Positions 10,480 to 18,380 of a stretch of DNA of 64,000 bases are shown here, piece after piece (position 1 is the first letter of the stretch; each line of letters begins with the position of its first letter). Source of the stretch: Actinomadura graeca (GTDB lineage Bacteria; Actinomycetota; Actinomycetes; Streptosporangiales; Streptosporangiaceae); NCBI RefSeq assembly GCF_019175365.1, contig NZ_CP059572.1, positions 1,674,001 through 1,738,000 of the forward strand. Direction: 5' to 3'. The notes under the pieces are model-generated. The model saw only the letters and a list, made by a program, of their open reading frames with translations. It made no database searches and was not told the origin of the DNA. Both the position numbers and the translations under genes were made by a program.

Positions 10480-11640
10480 ATGTTCGATCAGCAAGCGCGG
10501 CTGGAGCGGCTCCTGGAGCGCCACCCGGACGCGGCGGTGGTGGAGCCGGTGCCGGGACGGCCCGCTCTGGTGCGCCGCGACCAGATCCTGGTCGCCGGGC
10601 ACGACGCCGGCGCGGCGGAGGACGCGGTGCGCCGCTGGTGCGACTCGCGGCACGACGAGGAGGGCGTCACCCGGCTGCGGCTGCGGGCCCCGGCGAAGGT
10701 GGACGTGTGCGAACTCACGGTCCATCTGGCCGGGGACGGACGGCACCGCCGGCTGGCGGTGTCGCCGAACCATCTCGTCCTGGGGCAGCCGATGTGGTGG
10801 AGCGGGCCCGCGGATCTGCCGCGCCCGTCCCGTCCCGTGCCGGCGCCCACGGCCGGGCGCGCGCGCAGAGACGTGACGGTCGCGATCCTGGACACGGGCT
10901 TGTCACCCCATCCGTGGTACGAGGACACGGAGTGGTTCCGGGAGCAGCGCGACGAGGTGGCGGAGGACCTCGACGCGGACCTGGACCTCGAACTGGACGC
11001 GCAGGCGGGGCACGGCACGTTCGTGGCGGGCGTGGTGCTGCGGCAGGCGCCGTCCGCGCGGCTGCGGGCGCGGCGCGTCATCGGCGGCGACGGGGTCGGC
11101 GACGAGGCCGGGGTGATCCGCGCGCTGGCGGGGCTGGCGGCATCCGGCGGGGCGGACGTGGTCAATCTCTCACTGGGCTGCCACACGTTCGACGACCGCC
11201 CGTCCGCGGTCCTGGCACGGACCGTCGCGGCGCTGGGCCGCCGCACGGTGGTGGTGGCGTGCGCGGGCAACGCGGCGACCGACCGGCCGTTCTGGCCCGC
11301 CGCGCTCAAGCCGGTGATCGGCGTCGCGGCGCTGGACGGCGGGGACCGCGCCGCGTTCTCCAACTACGGCTGGTGGGTGGACGCCTGCGCGCAGGGCGTG
11401 GACGTCGCCAGCAGCTATGTGAGCTTCGACGGCCGGCGCGCCGACTTCGAGGGCTACGCGACGTGGAGCGGCACCTCGTTCGCGGCGCCCGCGGTCGCGG
11501 GGCGGATCGCCGGCGTGGCGGCCGATGAGGACATCGACGCGGTCGCGGCGGCGGACCGGGTCCTCGATCCGGCGGGCGGCGCGCTCCCCGACCTCGGCGT
11601 GGCCGTCGGCTTCGAGCACGGGACGGCCGCAAAGCTGTAA
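10480..11640 (+). CDS. S8 family (subtilisin-like) serine protease, cytoplasmic
   Basis: A 386-aa subtilase. The triad is complete: D138 in VAILDTGLS, H178 in GHGTFVAGVV and S333 in SGTSFAAPAVAG; the oxyanion Asn lies in VACAGNAA. An N-terminal stretch of about 130 residues without signal peptide or membrane segment precedes the catalytic domain, so it should act in the cytoplasm. ATG 10480 follows GAGAGGCGAAG; an upstream in-frame start at 10411 looks less likely. It heads a run of four genes ending in a CHAT protease, so two different proteases sit in one locus with a sigma factor. Substrate unknown. Confidence 0.9.
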   Translation: MFDQQARLERLLERHPDAAVVEPVPGRPALVRRDQILVAGHDAGAAEDAVRRWCDSRHDEEGVTRLRLRAPAKVDVCELTVHLAGDGRHRRLAVSPNHLVLGQPMWWSGPADLPRPSRPVPAPTAGRARRDVTVAILDTGLSPHPWYEDTEWFREQRDEVAEDLDADLDLELDAQAGHGTFVAGVVLRQAPSARLRARRVIGGDGVGDEAGVIRALAGLAASGGADVVNLSLGCHTFDDRPSAVLARTVAALGRRTVVVACAGNAATDRPFWPAALKPVIGVAALDGGDRAAFSNYGWWVDACAQGVDVASSYVSFDGRRADFEGYATWSGTSFAAPAVAGRIAGVAADEDIDAVAAADRVLDPAGGALPDLGVAVGFEHGTAAKL

Positions 11641-11708
11641 CTGAACGTGCGCACAGCGTCACACTCGTTCTAGGGTGGGGCGCGCGGGGGGCCGCGAAAG
11701 GAGTCTTT

Positions 11709-12245
11709 GTGGTGCCCCTGCAGGACGAGGTCACGGAAACGCTGGTGGTGCGGGCCCGCGACGGCGACGATGCCGCGTGGGCCCGGCTGGTCGAGCGCTA
11801 CAGCGCGATGCTGTGGGCGATCGCGCGCGGGTACGGGCTGTGCGACGCCGACGCGGGCGACGTGGTGCAGACCGTGTGGCTGCGGCTCGTGGAACGGCTG
11901 GACGGCCTGCGCGACCCGTCCGCGGTCGGCGGCTGGCTCGCGACCACCGCGCGCCGCGAGAGCACGCGGCTGGCGGCGCGGCGTGGCCGGGACCTCCCGC
12001 CCTCCGTGGCGCCGCCCGCCGCGGAGCCGGGGCCGCCGCCCGATCAGGTGGTGGTGGCGCGCGAGCGCGTCGGCCAGGTCGCCGCGGCGCTGTCGGCGCT
12101 CCCCCGCCGCTGCCAGACGCTGCTGCGGCTGGTCGCGCAGGCCGCGTGCCACGCCGAGCTGGCGGCGGCGCTGCGGATCCCGGTCGGCAGCGTCGGCCCG
12201 ACGCGGGCGCGCTGCCTCGCGACGCTGCGGAGGCTCGTCGGGTGA
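11709..12245 (+). CDS. ECF-like sigma-70 family sigma factor
   Basis: A 178-aa sigma factor with region 2 (VERYSAMLWAIARGYGL, then DADAGDVVQTVWLRLVERL) and region 4 (RVGQVAAALSALPRRCQTLLRL), joined by an Ala/Pro-rich linker. Region 4 is unusual at its end, where the recognition helix reads LAAALRIPVGSVGPTRARCL. AAAGGAG precedes GTG 11709; GTG 11712 is also possible. No anti-sigma factor with a zinc or membrane motif is visible beside it. The next gene overlaps by 4 bp. Its operon partners suggest control of the CHAT system. Confidence 0.9.
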   Translation: MVPLQDEVTETLVVRARDGDDAAWARLVERYSAMLWAIARGYGLCDADAGDVVQTVWLRLVERLDGLRDPSAVGGWLATTARRESTRLAARRGRDLPPSVAPPAAEPGPPPDQVVVARERVGQVAAALSALPRRCQTLLRLVAQAACHAELAAALRIPVGSVGPTRARCLATLRRLVG

Positions 12246-12691
12246 ACGAGGACGACCTGCTGGCGCACGTGAGGGCCGCGTTCGAGATGCTCGACCCCGT
12301 CCCGCGGAGCGTCCTGTCCGCGGGACGGGCGGCGATCGGGTGGCGGCTGCCGTCCGCGGCCCTGGCCGGGCTGACCGGCGACCGGGACGGGCCCGTGGCC
12401 GCCGGGGTCCGCGGCGGGACGGCCCGCACGCTGACGTTCACCTGCCCGGGCCTGACGCTGGAGGTCGAGGTGACCGGTGCCGGACGTGACCGCGAGGTCA
12501 GCGGACGGCTGGTCCCGCCCGCGCCCGCGCTGGTCGAGGTCCGCCATCCGGACGTCCCGCCGGGGGGCCTGACGGCCCGCGCCGGGCCCGGCGGGCTGTT
12601 CTGCCTCCCGTGCGTGCCCGAGGGGCCGGTCAGCCTCGTCCTGCGGCTCGCGGACGAGACGTCCGTCGTCACGAGCTGGATCCGCCTGTGA
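12242..12691 (+). CDS. Hypothetical protein between sigma factor and CHAT gene
   Basis: A 149-aa protein of unknown function. It starts at GTG 12242 overlapping the sigma stop (GTGA) and ends overlapping the CHAT start (GTGA), so it is fixed in the operon. Its N-terminal third looks helical (EDDLLAHVRAAFEMLD); the rest is rich in short beta-type segments (TLTFTCPGLTLEVEVTG, PVSLVLRL). No transmembrane segment or zinc motif is seen. Position would suit an anti-sigma factor, a CHAT substrate or an adaptor; none of these is shown by the sequence. Confidence 0.8.
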   Translation: MNEDDLLAHVRAAFEMLDPVPRSVLSAGRAAIGWRLPSAALAGLTGDRDGPVAAGVRGGTARTLTFTCPGLTLEVEVTGAGRDREVSGRLVPPAPALVEVRHPDVPPGGLTARAGPGGLFCLPCVPEGPVSLVLRLADETSVVTSWIRL

Positions 12692-15237
12692 GCGCCCCCG
12701 GCGAGGGCGCGCTGCTGCGCCTGGCGGCCATGGCCCCCACGACCGCCCGCACCCGTGCCCTGACCCTCCTCGGCTGCGCCGCGACCGCGCCGGAGGCGAT
12801 CCTCGCGCTGCGCGTGGCGGGCCTCGCGGCCAAGGAGCTGGGCCACCTGGACGAGGGGCTGGGCCACCTGCGCCGGGCCCTGGACCTCGCGGAGGGGCGG
12901 CGGCCGCCGGGCAGGCGCGACGCGTACGCGGCGGCGCAGGTCCGGATGAACATGGTCGGGCTGCTCGCGGCGAGCGGGGAGTGCGAGGCGGCTCTCGCGC
13001 ACGCGTCGGAGGCGGGGCCCGTCCTGCGCGGCCCGGACGCGGACCGGCTGGCCGCGAACACGGCGTGCGTGCTCGCCCGCGCCGGACGGCTCTCAGAGGC
13101 GCATGACCTGGCCGCGCGCGCTCTGCCCGGGCTCCGGCACGCGAACGACCCGGCGACGTTAGCCGGTCTGCTCACCAATTTGGGTCTCGCACAGGCTTTG
13201 CGCGGGAACCTCGATGACGCCGTGCGGGCCTTGGAGGAAGCGGTCGCGGTGGGTGAGGCCGCAGGTCTGGGGCATCAGGTGGCGATGGCCAAGGGCAACC
13301 TGGCTTTCGCGGTGTCGCGGCGTGGGGATGTGCCGCGCGCGCTCCGCCTTTTCGCTGAGGCCGAGCCCGGACTGACCGGTGAGCGTCTCGCGCAATGCCG
13401 TCTCGACCAGGCGGAGACGCTCATCATCGCGGGCCTGCCGGGTGAGGCGCGTCCCCTCCTTGAGCAGGCTCTGCGGGCGGCCACGGCGAACGGGTACCGG
13501 TGCGACGTCGCGGACGGCCTGCTCCTCCTCGCCCACGCCGAGCTTGCCGACGGCCTGCCCGGCCGGGCGGCGGCCACGGCCGAGCATGCGCGGGACCGGT
13601 TCGCCGGGCAGGCGCGCACCGGCTGGATGCCGCTCGCCGAGCATCTGCTGCTCCGCGCGAGGTGGATCTCCGGGGAACGCTCGGACGCCCTCTTCGGCGC
13701 GGCCGTCGCCACGGCGCGGCGTCTGGAGGACGGGGGCTGGGGCGATGCGGCGGCGGACGCCCGTGTCGTCGCCGCGCGCGTCGCCCTCACGTTGGGCAGG
13801 CCCGCCGGACGGCTCCTCGTGGAGGCCGGGCAGATGCGCGGCCCTGCCTCGGCCAGGATCTCCGCCTGGCACGCCATCGCGCTCGAACGCTCCGCCAGGG
13901 ACGACCACACGGGCGCCGTAGAGGCGGTGCAGGCCGGCCTCCAGGTGACCGAGGAGCAGACCGAGGTTCTGGGTGCGCTGGACCTGCGGGCGCGCGCGGC
14001 CGGGTTCGCGGCGGAGCTGGCCGCCTTCGGTCTCGTCCTGGCCGGTTCCGCACAAGAGCTGCTCGCTCTGGAGGAACAGCGCCGGGGGCTCGCCCGCCCG
14101 GTGCGGGTCCGTCCGCCCAGGGAGCCCGAGCGGGCCGCCGCGCTGGCCGCGCTGCGGGCGCTGAGCCTCGACCACACGGCCGACACGGCCCGCGGCGGAG
14201 TCCCGTCGGTGCTGTCCGCGGACCTGGCCGCCCTGGAGGCGCAGGTGGTGGCGCACACCCGCCGCCGGACGCCGGACGGGCCGCCCCGCCGCTCCCCCGG
14301 GGCCGGTGAGATCGCCGCCGCACTGGACGGCCGGGCGCTCGTCGAGATCATCGCGATCGGGCCCGATCTGCACGCCGTGACGATCGCGGACGGGCGCGTC
14401 CGCCGCAGGTGCCTCGGGCCGTGCGACGCGGCCGCCCGCGACATCGGGACGGCCCGTTTCGCACTGCGCCGCCTGGCGGCCGAGGAGGACGACCAGCAGG
14501 CGGCCGCGGCCCTGGCCCACGCCGCCGTGCGGCTGGAGCGCCTCCTCCTGGGCCCGCTGCGCGAGGACCTCGGTGACCGCGAGCTGGTCATCGCGCCGAC
14601 CGGGCCGCTTCACGGCCTGCCGTGGGCGACGCTCCCGTCCCTGGCCGGACGTCCGTTCACGGTCGTCCCGTCTGCGAGCGCCTGGTTGCGCGCATGCGCG
14701 GCCGCCCGCCCGGACGGCCATGTCGTCCTCGCGAGCGGACCCGGACTGGTGCACACCGCGCGGGAACTCAGCGCACTCCGGCACGTGTATCCCCACGCCG
14801 TCGTCTTGGACGGTCCGGGGGCGCGCGCCGAGCCCGTCCGCGACGCCATGGACGGTGCCCTGCTCGCCCACATCGCGGCCCACGGCGAGTTCCGTCAGGG
14901 CAACGCGCTGTTCTCACTCCTGCGCCTCGCCGACGGCCCCCTGATGGTCCACGACATGGACGAGCTGTCCGTCCCGCCGCATGTGATGGTGCTGTCCGCA
15001 TGCGACATCGGGCGCGCGGACGGCGGCGACGCCGTCCTCGGCATGGCGGGCGCGCTCCTCGCCCTCGGGACCGCGACGGTGATCGCCAGCGTCGCCCCCG
15101 TCCGGGACGAGGTGACGCCGGAGTTCATGTCCGCCTTCCACGCGGCCTTGGCCGGAGGACGGTCGCCTTCGCGCGCCCTGGCGTCCGTCCCGCGTTCCCC
15201 TGGCGTGGCGGGCTTCCTGTGCCTGGGCGCCGGGTGA
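12688..15237 (+). CDS. TPR-CHAT protease
   Basis: An 849-aa protein with a long helical repeat region (about residues 20-480, TPR-like, for example ATLAGLLTNLGLAQALRGN) and a C-terminal CHAT domain, a caspase-like cysteine protease fold. The dyad is intact: H732 in HIAAHGEF and C772 in VLSACDIG, followed by GDAVLGMAGALLALG. The start is GTG 12688, overlapping the previous stop. The architecture matches known bacterial TPR-CHAT effectors, where the repeats sense or bind a partner that triggers cleavage. No membrane segment is seen. Together with the subtilase and sigma factor it forms a protease-plus-transcription module. Confidence 0.9.
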   Translation: MSAPGEGALLRLAAMAPTTARTRALTLLGCAATAPEAILALRVAGLAAKELGHLDEGLGHLRRALDLAEGRRPPGRRDAYAAAQVRMNMVGLLAASGECEAALAHASEAGPVLRGPDADRLAANTACVLARAGRLSEAHDLAARALPGLRHANDPATLAGLLTNLGLAQALRGNLDDAVRALEEAVAVGEAAGLGHQVAMAKGNLAFAVSRRGDVPRALRLFAEAEPGLTGERLAQCRLDQAETLIIAGLPGEARPLLEQALRAATANGYRCDVADGLLLLAHAELADGLPGRAAATAEHARDRFAGQARTGWMPLAEHLLLRARWISGERSDALFGAAVATARRLEDGGWGDAAADARVVAARVALTLGRPAGRLLVEAGQMRGPASARISAWHAIALERSARDDHTGAVEAVQAGLQVTEEQTEVLGALDLRARAAGFAAELAAFGLVLAGSAQELLALEEQRRGLARPVRVRPPREPERAAALAALRALSLDHTADTARGGVPSVLSADLAALEAQVVAHTRRRTPDGPPRRSPGAGEIAAALDGRALVEIIAIGPDLHAVTIADGRVRRRCLGPCDAAARDIGTARFALRRLAAEEDDQQAAAALAHAAVRLERLLLGPLREDLGDRELVIAPTGPLHGLPWATLPSLAGRPFTVVPSASAWLRACAAARPDGHVVLASGPGLVHTARELSALRHVYPHAVVLDGPGARAEPVRDAMDGALLAHIAAHGEFRQGNALFSLLRLADGPLMVHDMDELSVPPHVMVLSACDIGRADGGDAVLGMAGALLALGTATVIASVAPVRDEVTPEFMSAFHAALAGGRSPSRALASVPRSPGVAGFLCLGAG

Positions 15238-15270
15238 GACCTGCGCCCGGGCCACGGCCGGGGACCGCGG

Positions 15271-16101
15271 TCAGGAGTCGCCGGTGGCCACCGGGTGCGC
15301 GGAGTCGGCCACCCAGTTCGACCAGGAGCCGACGTACAGGGCGGCCGGTATCCCGGCGAGGTTGAGGGCGAGGATCTCGTGCGCGGCCGTCACGCCGGAG
15401 CCGCAGTAGGCGCCGACGTCCAGGGCGTCGGTCGCGCCGAGCTTGCCGAAGCGCTCGCGGAGCAGGCTCGGCGGCAGGAAGCGGCCGTCCACGCCGACGT
15501 TGCCGGACGTGGGAGCGTTCCGCGCGCCCGGGATGTGCCCGGCGACCGGGTCGACGGGTTCCATCTCACCGCGGAAGCGCTCGGCGGAGCGCGCGTCCAG
15601 CAGCACGCCCGCGCGGGCCAGCGCCGCGGCGCCCTCGGCGTCCAGGACCGGCAGCCGCCCGGGGTCGGCGATGAAGTCGCCGGGCTTGACCTCCGGGTCG
15701 TCGGTGGTCACCGGGTGGCCCGCCTCCGTCCACGCCCGGTACCCGCCGTCCAGGACGCGGACGCGGTCGTGGCCGAAGTAGCGCAGCGACCACCAGAGCC
15801 GCGCGGCGGCGGTGGAGTCGGCGTCGTCGTAGACCACGACCAGCCGGTCGGCGCAGACGCCGGCGCGGCGCATGGCGGCCTCGAAGTCCCCGGACTCGGG
15901 CAGCGGATGACGCCCCGCCGCGCCGGGCCTCCCCGCGACGTCGCGGTCCAGGTCGACGAAGACGGCACCGGGCAGGTGCCCCTTGCGGTAGGACTCGATC
16001 CCCGGCGGCCCCGCCAGATGCCATCGCACGTCCAGCAGGACCACGGGCGTCTGCCGCCGGAGCAGCCCGTCCAGCGCGGGCACTTCGATGAGAGGATGCA
16101 C
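15271..16101 (-). CDS. Sulfurtransferase (tandem rhodanese)
   Basis: A 276-aa two-domain rhodanese. The C-terminal domain has the active loop YCGSGVTA (C233), which resembles mercaptopyruvate sulfurtransferases more than thiosulfate rhodaneses; the N-terminal domain is the usual inactive copy (LLDVRWHLAGPPG). It moves sulfane sulfur to acceptors such as cyanide or thiols. GTG 16101 gives the common family N-terminus (VHPLIEVPALDG); a GTG at 16158 would add 19 atypical residues. It is convergent with the CHAT gene, 33 bp away. Confidence 0.9.
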   Translation of the reverse strand: MHPLIEVPALDGLLRRQTPVVLLDVRWHLAGPPGIESYRKGHLPGAVFVDLDRDVAGRPGAAGRHPLPESGDFEAAMRRAGVCADRLVVVYDDADSTAAARLWWSLRYFGHDRVRVLDGGYRAWTEAGHPVTTDDPEVKPGDFIADPGRLPVLDAEGAAALARAGVLLDARSAERFRGEMEPVDPVAGHIPGARNAPTSGNVGVDGRFLPPSLLRERFGKLGATDALDVGAYCGSGVTAAHEILALNLAGIPAALYVGSWSNWVADSAHPVATGDS

Positions 16102-16217
16102 ATCGCCAGTTTGACCGGGGTTGCCCCGATTAGGGAGGGGCGAATTCTGGTTCGTCACATCCCGAGCCTAGGCAGCCCGGGCCCGCTCCGCCCGGGAGAC
16201 GCGGCGGGGACGGGGTT

Positions 16218-17339
16218 TCAGGGCCTGGAGGCGGCGAGCAGCGGGATCAGCAGTTCGTCGGGCACGAGCGACCCGTGCATGCCGACCATCCGCTCCAGCC
16301 ACGGCTCGCGTTCGGAGGCGATGATCGCCAGATCCCCGTGCGGGACGGCGATCACGTCGCCGATGCGCTCCGCCATCCCGGGGGCGAGCGGGCCGAACCA
16401 GCCGTCCGCGACGGCCTCGTCCCGCGCCACGACCCAGGCGCGGTCGCCGAGGACGCCCGCCCAGGCGGCGAGGACGTCGGCGTGGGCGCCCGGCTCGCTG
16501 TAGACGTAGCGGGCGCGCGCGTCGCCGCCGAGGAGCGCCACGCCGTCCCGCAGCCCGGGCACGGTGTCGGCGTCCACCCGCTCGGACGGGTCGACCATGC
16601 CGTGGTCGGCCGTGACGTACAGCGCCGACCCGGCGGGCAGCGCGGCGGCGAGCCGCTGGGCGAGGACGTCCACGAACCGCAGCTGGTGGCGCCAGTCGGC
16701 GGACGCCACGCCGAACCGGTGCCCGGTCGAGTCGAGGTCGGCGTGGTAGACGGTCACGAACGACCGCCCGCCCCGGCGCAGCGCCTCCTCCGCCCGCCCG
16801 ACGAGCTGGCCGAGGCTGTCGGCGCCCAGGTAGGCGGCGCCGCGGACGGTGGCGCGGCTCAGGCCCGAGCCCCGGTAGTGGCCGAGCGCCACGTAGGAGA
16901 CCTCGACGCCGTCCTCCGCGGCCCGCTCGTACACGGTCGGGGCGGGCTGGAACTCCCGCGGGTCGACCGAGTCGTCGCGCCAGCGCAGGCAGTTGAGCAG
17001 CCGCCCGGTGCCGGGCACCGCCACCTGCACGCCGAGCAGGCCGTGCCCGCCGGGCGGCAGTCCGGTGGCCAGCGAGCCCAGGCTGGCGACGGTCGTCGCC
17101 GGGAACCCCGCCGTGATGGGGCCGCCGTCCATCGCGTTCAGGTAGGGCGCCTCGTCCGGATGGGCGCGCAGCTGCTCCCAGCCGAGCCCGTCCACGAGCA
17201 GGACGCAGGCGCGGGGCACCTCCGGCAGGTCCAGGACGTTCACCGCGCCCGGGACGCCCAGCGCGGCCAGGACCGACGGGGGGAGGTCGGCGAGCGCAGC
17301 CGTCCCGTACCGGGGAGGGACGGGCGGCGGCGCGCTCAC
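16218..17339 (-). CDS. Alkaline phosphatase superfamily / nucleotide pyrophosphatase-like protein
   Basis: A 373-aa metalloenzyme of the phosphodiesterase/nucleotide pyrophosphatase branch of the alkaline phosphatase superfamily. Metal-site signatures are LLVDGLGWEQL near residue 50, the nucleophile region GFPATTVASLGSLATG, DLDSTGHRFG, and VTADHGMVD. GTG 17339 overlaps the stop of the DUF5998 gene as GTGA. There is no signal peptide, so it is probably cytoplasmic. Similar proteins sit beside DUF5998 in other actinobacteria; the substrate is unknown. Confidence 0.88.
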   Translation of the reverse strand: MSAPPPVPPRYGTAALADLPPSVLAALGVPGAVNVLDLPEVPRACVLLVDGLGWEQLRAHPDEAPYLNAMDGGPITAGFPATTVASLGSLATGLPPGGHGLLGVQVAVPGTGRLLNCLRWRDDSVDPREFQPAPTVYERAAEDGVEVSYVALGHYRGSGLSRATVRGAAYLGADSLGQLVGRAEEALRRGGRSFVTVYHADLDSTGHRFGVASADWRHQLRFVDVLAQRLAAALPAGSALYVTADHGMVDPSERVDADTVPGLRDGVALLGGDARARYVYSEPGAHADVLAAWAGVLGDRAWVVARDEAVADGWFGPLAPGMAERIGDVIAVPHGDLAIIASEREPWLERMVGMHGSLVPDELLIPLLAASRP

Positions 17340-17917
17340 CGGGCCGTCGCGGCGGACAGTTCCTCGGCGAAGGCCAGCACCTGCCCGACGGCCTCCGCGC
17401 CGTCCGCGGCCTCGCTCACCCGCAGGGACAGGTCGTCGGCGGTGACGCTGCCGGTGTAGCCGTGGTCGGCCTCGCAGTTCTCGTCGCCGCAGGTCGCGGG
17501 CTCCAGGTCGATGTGGGCGATGGCGCCCCAGCCGATCGTCAGCACGACCTCGGTCGGCGGGACCCCCGGCACGTAGGACGCCGGGTCCGGGACGACCCGG
17601 GTCACCGCGACCGACTGGACGCGGTTCAGCCTGACGGCCTCGGTGGTGGTGGACGCGTGCGGCTGCGCCATGCCCTCGCCGGGCGGATGCTCGTCGGTGT
17701 GGCACACCAGCAGCCGGCTCGCGGACAGCACGAGCACGGTCACGTGCCGCCGCACCTCCATCGCGGGATCGAAGGTCGCCTCGTGGTGCACCACGTAGGC
17801 GACGACCCGTTCGTCCCCAATGGCCGATTCGACCGCGTCCGCGACCAGGACCGGGTAGTAACCGCTGCGCTCGATCGCCGTGCGCAGGCCGTGAGCGGTC
17901 GCTCGGGTTTCCCTCAT
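17336..17917 (-). CDS. DUF5998 family protein
   Basis: A 193-aa protein recognised as DUF5998, a family restricted to actinobacteria. It has no membrane segment. A CGDENCEADHGYTG block near residue 145 could be a small metal site (two Cys, one His), but this is inference. It starts at ATG 17917 and overlaps the phosphodiesterase-like gene downstream, so the two are coupled. Function unknown. Confidence 0.88.
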   Translation of the reverse strand: MRETRATAHGLRTAIERSGYYPVLVADAVESAIGDERVVAYVVHHEATFDPAMEVRRHVTVLVLSASRLLVCHTDEHPPGEGMAQPHASTTTEAVRLNRVQSVAVTRVVPDPASYVPGVPPTEVVLTIGWGAIAHIDLEPATCGDENCEADHGYTGSVTADDLSLRVSEAADGAEAVGQVLAFAEELSAATAR

Positions 17918-18005
17918 GGCCCCATCCTGCCCTGTCCGGGGGCGGACGCGCACATGACGGCCCGCCCGCATGGTCAGCGACCGTCCCGCGGGGTACGGGG
18001 AGGAC

Positions 18006-18314
18006 ATGGACAGAGATCCGCTGCCCGCGCCGCCGCCGGTCCCGCCGCCCACCCCGGACCCGGCTCCCCAGCCGGAACCGCTGGTCCCGCCCTCCGAGCC
18101 GCCGCCCGGTCCCGCGCCGCAGCCGCCCGGCCCGGTGCCGCCGGGTCCCGCGCCCGACCCCGTCCCTCCCGGCCCGCCGCCGGAGCCGACGCCGCCCGGT
18201 CCCGCGCCCGAGCCGTCGCCACCGGGCCCGCCGCCCGATCCGGTGCCGCCTGGGCCCGCGCCCGATCCCGTCCCGCCGACGCCCCAGCCGAGTCCTCCCC
18301 CGCCACCCGCCTGA
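18006..18314 (+). CDS. Proline-rich repetitive small protein (uncertain)
   Basis: A possible 102-aa protein made almost wholly of Pro, Gly, Ala and acidic residues in short periodic blocks such as PPGPAPDPVPPGPPPEP. GGGGAGG stands five bases before ATG 18006, a real-looking site. It has no signal peptide, membrane segment or known domain. It is divergent from DUF5998 and convergent with the acetyltransferase gene. The low complexity also opens a long glycine-rich frame on the other strand, so coding is plausible but not proved. Confidence 0.45.
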   Translation: MDRDPLPAPPPVPPPTPDPAPQPEPLVPPSEPPPGPAPQPPGPVPPGPAPDPVPPGPPPEPTPPGPAPEPSPPGPPPDPVPPGPAPDPVPPTPQPSPPPPPA

Positions 18315-18380
18315 GCCTCTGGGGCGCGCCGCCGCCGCATGCCCGTCGTCCCCGCGCGCCGGTCACCGCGGCGCGCCCGG

